Under the pieces are notes generated by a model. It ran no database searches and had not been told where the DNA came from. It was given only the letters and a program-made list of their open reading frames with translations. Made by a program: the position numbers and the translations under genes. From positions 3,534,001-3,598,000 of the forward strand of contig NC_016109.1 in NCBI RefSeq assembly GCF_000269985.1: a stretch of DNA of 64,000 bases, written 5' to 3'. Origin of the DNA: Kitasatospora setae KM-6054. Lineage in GTDB: Bacteria > Actinomycetota > Actinomycetes > Streptomycetales > Streptomycetaceae. This document shows, one piece after another, positions 57,401 through 64,000 of the stretch (positions are counted from its first letter, which is position 1; each line of letters opens with the position of its first letter).

Positions 57401-58654
57401 TCAGGCGCCGAGCGGCAGCACGGCGGCCACCCGGTAGCCGGGCCGGTCGGTCCGCGGGCCGGTCTCGGCGCTGCCGCCGCAGGCCGCCGCGCGTTCCCGG
57501 ATGGAGAGCAGGCCGCGCCCGCCGGAGCGCCCGTCGACGCCCGCGCCGACCGGGACGGGCGCCGGTCCGGTGCCGTCGTCGGCGACCTCGACGGTGAGCC
57601 GCGCCCCGCCCGGCCCGGCTCCCGGCCCACCGCCCCGGACGGCGACCCGGACGCTGACGTGCCGGGCGCCGGCGTGCTTGACCACGTTGGTGAGGGCCTC
57701 CTGGACGATCCGGAAGGCCGCCGCCTGGACCTCGGCGGGCCCGGCCTCCTCGATCTCGGCGTCCACGGCGATGCCGGAGTCGCGCACCCGCTGCAGCACG
57801 TCCGCGAGTTCCGCCAGCCGGGGCTGCGGGGCGAGCGCGGGCGCGGCGCCCTGTTCCTTCAGGACGCCGAGCACCCGCCGGAGTTGGACCATCGCGTCGC
57901 GCCCGGAGTCGGCGATCGCGTCGAACGCCCGGATCGCCCGGTCCGGGTCGCCGCGCACCACCAGCGGCCCGGCCTCGGCCTGGATCACCATCAGGGAGAC
58001 CGCGTGGGCCAGGATGTCGTGCATCTCGCGGGCGATCCGGGCCCGCTCCTCGGCGACCGCGCGGGCGGCGTCGCTGGCGGCCCGCAGCCCGGCCTGCCGG
58101 GCCCGCTCGGCCTCGACGCCGGCCAGCCGCCGCAGCTCCCGCACCAGCGAGCCGAGCGCGAAGCTGCCGACGGACACCACCAGGCTGAACAGCATGCCGC
58201 CGAAGGAACGGGTGCCGAACACGTTGCCGAGCACCGTGCTGGCCAGCAGCACGGCGCGCTGCCAGTCCCGGCCGCGGTCGGCGACGGTGTAGACGGCGAC
58301 CGCCATCGCGACCTGGATCTGCGGCATCGCGAAGTGCGCGACCACCGAGAGCAGCGCGGTGGGCACCGCGCAGGCCAGCAGCACCGGCCAGGGCGCGCGC
58401 CGGCGCAGGCACAGCGGCAGCGAGCCGGCGAGTGCCAGCGCGTAGGCCCACCACTGCCGTTCGGCGTCGTACGGGTCGTCGTGGACGCCCCAGAGCGAGA
58501 CGCCGACGGCGAGCGCCACCAGCGGCCCGTCGAGCGCCCAGGGCCGGGCCCGGCACCAGGCCAGCAGCCCGTCCGCCCGCCGCCACCGGCCCCAGCCCCG
58601 GCCTCGCCCCCGCAGGTCCGGCTCGTCCCGCGCCGTTCTCCCCCACGTCCCCAT
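57401..58654 (-). CDS. NarL-type sensor histidine kinase
   Basis: 417 aa from the ATG at 58654 (GAGAGG 9 nt upstream). An N-terminal cluster of about four to five membrane segments (residues 40-170) is followed by a HisKA_3 domain with His212 (REMHDILAHAVS) and an ATPase domain (FRIVQEALTNVVKHAGA, then VADDGTG). No periplasmic sensor domain is seen, so it probably senses a membrane signal. The target of the pair is unknown. Confidence 0.92.
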   Translation of the reverse strand: MGTWGRTARDEPDLRGRGRGWGRWRRADGLLAWCRARPWALDGPLVALAVGVSLWGVHDDPYDAERQWWAYALALAGSLPLCLRRRAPWPVLLACAVPTALLSVVAHFAMPQIQVAMAVAVYTVADRGRDWQRAVLLASTVLGNVFGTRSFGGMLFSLVVSVGSFALGSLVRELRRLAGVEAERARQAGLRAASDAARAVAEERARIAREMHDILAHAVSLMVIQAEAGPLVVRGDPDRAIRAFDAIADSGRDAMVQLRRVLGVLKEQGAAPALAPQPRLAELADVLQRVRDSGIAVDAEIEEAGPAEVQAAAFRIVQEALTNVVKHAGARHVSVRVAVRGGGPGAGPGGARLTVEVADDGTGPAPVPVGAGVDGRSGGRGLLSIRERAAACGGSAETGPRTDRPGYRVAAVLPLGA

Positions 58655-58711
58655 GCCGGGCATCCTCTCGCATCGTCGGTCGGCCGCCGCGGGCCCCTCC
58701 CGCACGCGCGC

Positions 58712-58739
58712 GGGGGCGCCCCCGACCGGGAGCGCCCCC
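58712..58739 (-). terminator. Terminator of the WGR gene
   Basis: GGGGGCGC and GCGCCCCC arms (8 bp) at 58712-58719 and 58732-58739, 19 nt past the stop. Confidence 0.55.
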
Positions 58740-58757
58740 TGCCCGACGGTCAGGGCG

Positions 58758-60212
58758 TCACAGCAGCCGCTTGATCTCGCCGCGGGCCCGGTAGAACCCG
58801 CCGGACTCGGAGCGCCGCACCTCGGCGACCAGGTAGCGCGCCCCGGCGACCCGGACGTCCTTCGGGAACTGCACCCGCATCGTCGCGTCGTAGCCGGGGG
58901 TGACCACCCGCACCCGCAGCCGGCCGCCCTCGGCGACGCACTCCACCTCGACGCCGCCGCCGCTCGCCGCCGCGTCGACGCTGACCGTCTCCAGCTCGGC
59001 GCCCGCGGCGACCCGCTCGACGCCCGCGCCGCTCACCTCGGCGGTGGTCGGCAGGGTGCCCTGCTCAGCGGCCAGCACGGCGCCCTGCGAGGCGTCCAGG
59101 CAGGCCAGCGAGCCGTCGGTGGTGACCAGGTAGAGCCGCCCGTCGCGGTACTGCATGCTGTACGCCGAGCCGCAGCCGGTGCCGAGCTTCCACAGCCGGG
59201 TGCCGTCGGCGGCGAAGCAGTAGACGGACGAGTGGTTGTCGCCGGCGAACACGAACTCCCCGTCGGGGGAGGCCGCGCAGGAGAACACCGCGGCGTCGCA
59301 CTTGTACGCGGCGGCCTCCGAGCCGTCGGCCTTGCGCAGCCGGTGCACCCAGCCCTGCGAGGTGCCGGCGAACACCTCGTCCCGCTCCTGCCAGCCGAAC
59401 AGCACCGAGCCCTTGGTCCGGGTGTGCCAGAGCTGGTCGCCGCCGCGCTTGGCGTACCGGGCGACGCCCGCCGACCAGCCGTGGTAGACCGACTCGGCGT
59501 CGCAGCGCACCATCCAGCCGGACGAGCCCTGGGCGTTGCGCCGCCACTGGAACTCGTCCTCGTGGTCGACGGTGGTCAGGCCGCCGCGCTCGTCGGCGAC
59601 GCCGAGCACGCCGTCGTGGATGTCCAGCCAGTAGATGTCGACGTCCTGGGCGATCTCGTACGCCACCCGGGGCACCTTGCCGCCGAGGTCGTACACCTTG
59701 CCGTCGTCGCAGCCCGCGTAGATCCACCAGTCGTCGGCGACGATGCACTTGACGCCGTCGGGCAGCCCGAACCGGCCGGTGACCCGCCCGTCGGTGGTCA
59801 GCGTGTAGACGTCGCCCTGCTCGTTGCCGACCCAGGCGTGCTCCTCGCCGACGTACACGCCGAACGCGGGCGAGCCGGAGCGGAAGCGCCACAGCAGCGG
59901 CGCCTGGGTGGCGGTCGAGCGGGTGGAGGTGATCTGCCGGCGGGTCACCGAGCGGCGCTGGCGCACGCCCCGGACGGCCGGGGCGTAGCCCTTGCGGACC
60001 TTCTCGCCGATCTTCTTCGCCGCCTGCGCGGCGGCCTTCTCGGGACTCGCGCAGACCGTGGTCTTGGTGGTGCCCGGTTCGCCGATCCGGCCGTAGCGGA
60101 TCGTCAACTCGGCTTCCTTGACCGTGACTTCGTAGAACTTGTGGGCACTCCCCTCGTCCTCGGAGAGTTCCAGGTAGGTCACCTGCGGGTCCGCGGAAAC
60201 GGTGGCAGACAT
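58758..60212 (-). CDS. WGR domain fused to a PQQ-like beta-propeller
   Basis: 484 aa. Residues about 10-78 are a WGR domain (TVKEAELTIRYGRIGEPGTT, motif variant YGRIG), a nucleic-acid-binding module best known from PARP enzymes and MolR. A short basic linker leads to propeller-type repeats (AWVGNEQGDVYTLTTDG, IYAGCDDGKVYDLGGK, FVFAGDNHSSVYCFAADG), then a beta-rich C-terminal part. No PARP catalytic domain and no signal peptide, so probably cytoplasmic and DNA-associated. ATG at 60212 with GAAAGGGG upstream. Confidence 0.87.
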   Translation of the reverse strand: MSATVSADPQVTYLELSEDEGSAHKFYEVTVKEAELTIRYGRIGEPGTTKTTVCASPEKAAAQAAKKIGEKVRKGYAPAVRGVRQRRSVTRRQITSTRSTATQAPLLWRFRSGSPAFGVYVGEEHAWVGNEQGDVYTLTTDGRVTGRFGLPDGVKCIVADDWWIYAGCDDGKVYDLGGKVPRVAYEIAQDVDIYWLDIHDGVLGVADERGGLTTVDHEDEFQWRRNAQGSSGWMVRCDAESVYHGWSAGVARYAKRGGDQLWHTRTKGSVLFGWQERDEVFAGTSQGWVHRLRKADGSEAAAYKCDAAVFSCAASPDGEFVFAGDNHSSVYCFAADGTRLWKLGTGCGSAYSMQYRDGRLYLVTTDGSLACLDASQGAVLAAEQGTLPTTAEVSGAGVERVAAGAELETVSVDAAASGGGVEVECVAEGGRLRVRVVTPGYDATMRVQFPKDVRVAGARYLVAEVRRSESGGFYRARGEIKRLL

Positions 60213-60362
60213 GGCCGACGCCCCTTTCGGGCACAGAGTTCGGGGGGGGTGCCGGCGGGGCCCTCGCCACCTGCCGACAACGCCCAACCTATGCCCTGGC
60301 GCCGACAGTTGGCGATCGGCCGGCCGACCGCCGCCGGCCACGGCAGGCCCGCCCGCCCGCGG

Positions 60363-61034
60363 TCAACCGGTACTGACCCGGACGTTCCCGGTGCCGGTCC
60401 GCGCGACCAGCGTCCGGGCGGCGCCGGCCTGGGTCGGGACGGACACCCGGGAGTCGCCGGTGTCGGTGTGCGCGTCCACCGCATAGGGCTGCCCGGCGGG
60501 CACCGTCAGCCCGACGCTGCCCGTGTCGGAGCGCACCTCGGCGGCGGTGGGCGCGGCCGTGAAGCCGGCCGACACGTCGCCGGTGCCGGACCGCAGCCGG
60601 ACGCTCCCGCCGCCCAGCCCCTGCGCGTCGATCCCGCCGGTGTCCACCTTCACCTCGACGTCCCCGGTGACGTCCCGCACCCGGACGTCCCCGGTGTCGG
60701 TGACCAGCCGCAGCTTCGTCCCGGCCGGCACCCGCACCTGGTAGTCCACCCCGCAGTCCGAGCAGGAGTACGTCAGCTGCAGCACCCCGTCCGCGAGCGT
60801 GTGCACGGCCTGCGGCTCCCGCTCCCGCCAGCTGCGCTTCTCCACCACCTGGGCCGGCCCGTCCCCGGCCGTCACCCGGATCCCCCCGGTGTCGCCGTCC
60901 ACCCGCAGCTCGGTGACCGGTCCGGTCACCTCGTACGACACCGTCCGGTGCTGCTCCGACTCCCACGGCCCGCAGCCGACCGCCCCGACCGCCAGCAGCC
61001 CGACGACGGCCACCGCTCCCGCCCACCGCTTCAC
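60363..61034 (-). CDS. DUF4097-type lipoprotein
   Basis: 223 aa. Lipoprotein signal with Cys21 (AVGC), then repeats of the form DTGxxxV (VDGDTGGIRV, VTDTGDVRVRDVTGDVEV, KVDTGGID), the hallmark of DUF4097 beta-helix domains. Exported, membrane-anchored. Function unknown; relatives often sit near regulatory systems. Confidence 0.85.
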   Translation of the reverse strand: MKRWAGAVAVVGLLAVGAVGCGPWESEQHRTVSYEVTGPVTELRVDGDTGGIRVTAGDGPAQVVEKRSWREREPQAVHTLADGVLQLTYSCSDCGVDYQVRVPAGTKLRLVTDTGDVRVRDVTGDVEVKVDTGGIDAQGLGGGSVRLRSGTGDVSAGFTAAPTAAEVRSDTGSVGLTVPAGQPYAVDAHTDTGDSRVSVPTQAGAARTLVARTGTGNVRVSTG

Positions 61035-61144
61035 CGCGGCCCCCTTTCGACCCCCCGAGTCTCCCCTCCGGGGCCCGCTCCCCGCCTCCCTCCCGAGAGT
61101 GGTCCCGGCACCTCCGCCCCCAGGGGGATCCCCTAGTGGGAACG

Positions 61145-61184
61145 CCGCAGGGCGGCCACCCCGAGTGGGGTGGCCGCCCTGCGG
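61145..61184 (-). terminator. rpoC terminator, 18-bp perfect stem
   Basis: Arms 61145-61162 and 61167-61184 pair perfectly around GAGT, 16 nt past the rpoC stop. Confidence 0.88.
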
Positions 61185-61200
61185 TACAGCCGGTGGCCGA

Positions 61201-64000
<2,800 letters not shown>

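Overview
The window is high-GC actinobacterial chromosome. The ribosomal proteins, the Streptomyces-type gene order, the many GTG starts and the strong GC bias at third codon positions point to Streptomycetaceae (Streptomyces or a close relative such as Kitasatospora). It covers nearly the whole rpoC-str-S10-spc-alpha block, read on the minus strand: the 3' two-thirds of rpoC at the right edge, rpsL-rpsG-fusA-tuf, the S10 operon (rpsJ to rpsQ), the spc operon (rplN to rplO), secY-adk-map, infA-rpmJ-rpsM-rpsK, and most of rpoA at the left edge. I see no tRNA, rRNA, insertion sequence, integrase or CRISPR array.

Three blocks of accessory genes interrupt this core. Island 1 (about 6.3-18.1 kb), between rplO and secY, holds three Stealth-family (sugar-1-phosphate transferase type) proteins, a GT4 glycosyltransferase with a long C-terminal extension, and two divergent PIG-L deacetylase/beta-propeller proteins. 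The middle Stealth protein has lost its catalytic motifs. Island 2 (about 28.6-41.5 kb), between rpsJ and tuf, holds the four dTDP-L-rhamnose genes (rmlA-rmlC on +, rmlB-rmlD on -), a flippase, two GT2 enzymes, a DUF2304 protein, a GtrA protein and three polytopic GT-C-like membrane proteins. Both islands look like cell-envelope glycopolymer loci. Island 3 (about 46.4-61.0 kb), between rpsL and rpoC, holds a DUF1707 protein, an ABC exporter, a DUF2786 protein, two ADP-ribosylglycohydrolases, a sirtuin, a two-component system, a WGR/beta-propeller protein and two lipoproteins. Four of these relate to NAD or ADP-ribose chemistry. mscL is a smaller insertion between map and infA.

Strong hairpins, many with perfect stems of 12-22 bp, separate the transcription units, so the core is divided into independently ended modules. 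Notable regulatory features are a consensus-like rpsL promoter, a T-tract hairpin in the rpsJ leader, a near-identical 25-nt element shared by the rpsJ and rpsL leaders, and a set of apparently leaderless starts (TANNNT 6-10 nt before the start codon, no ribosome binding site) concentrated in the glycan islands.
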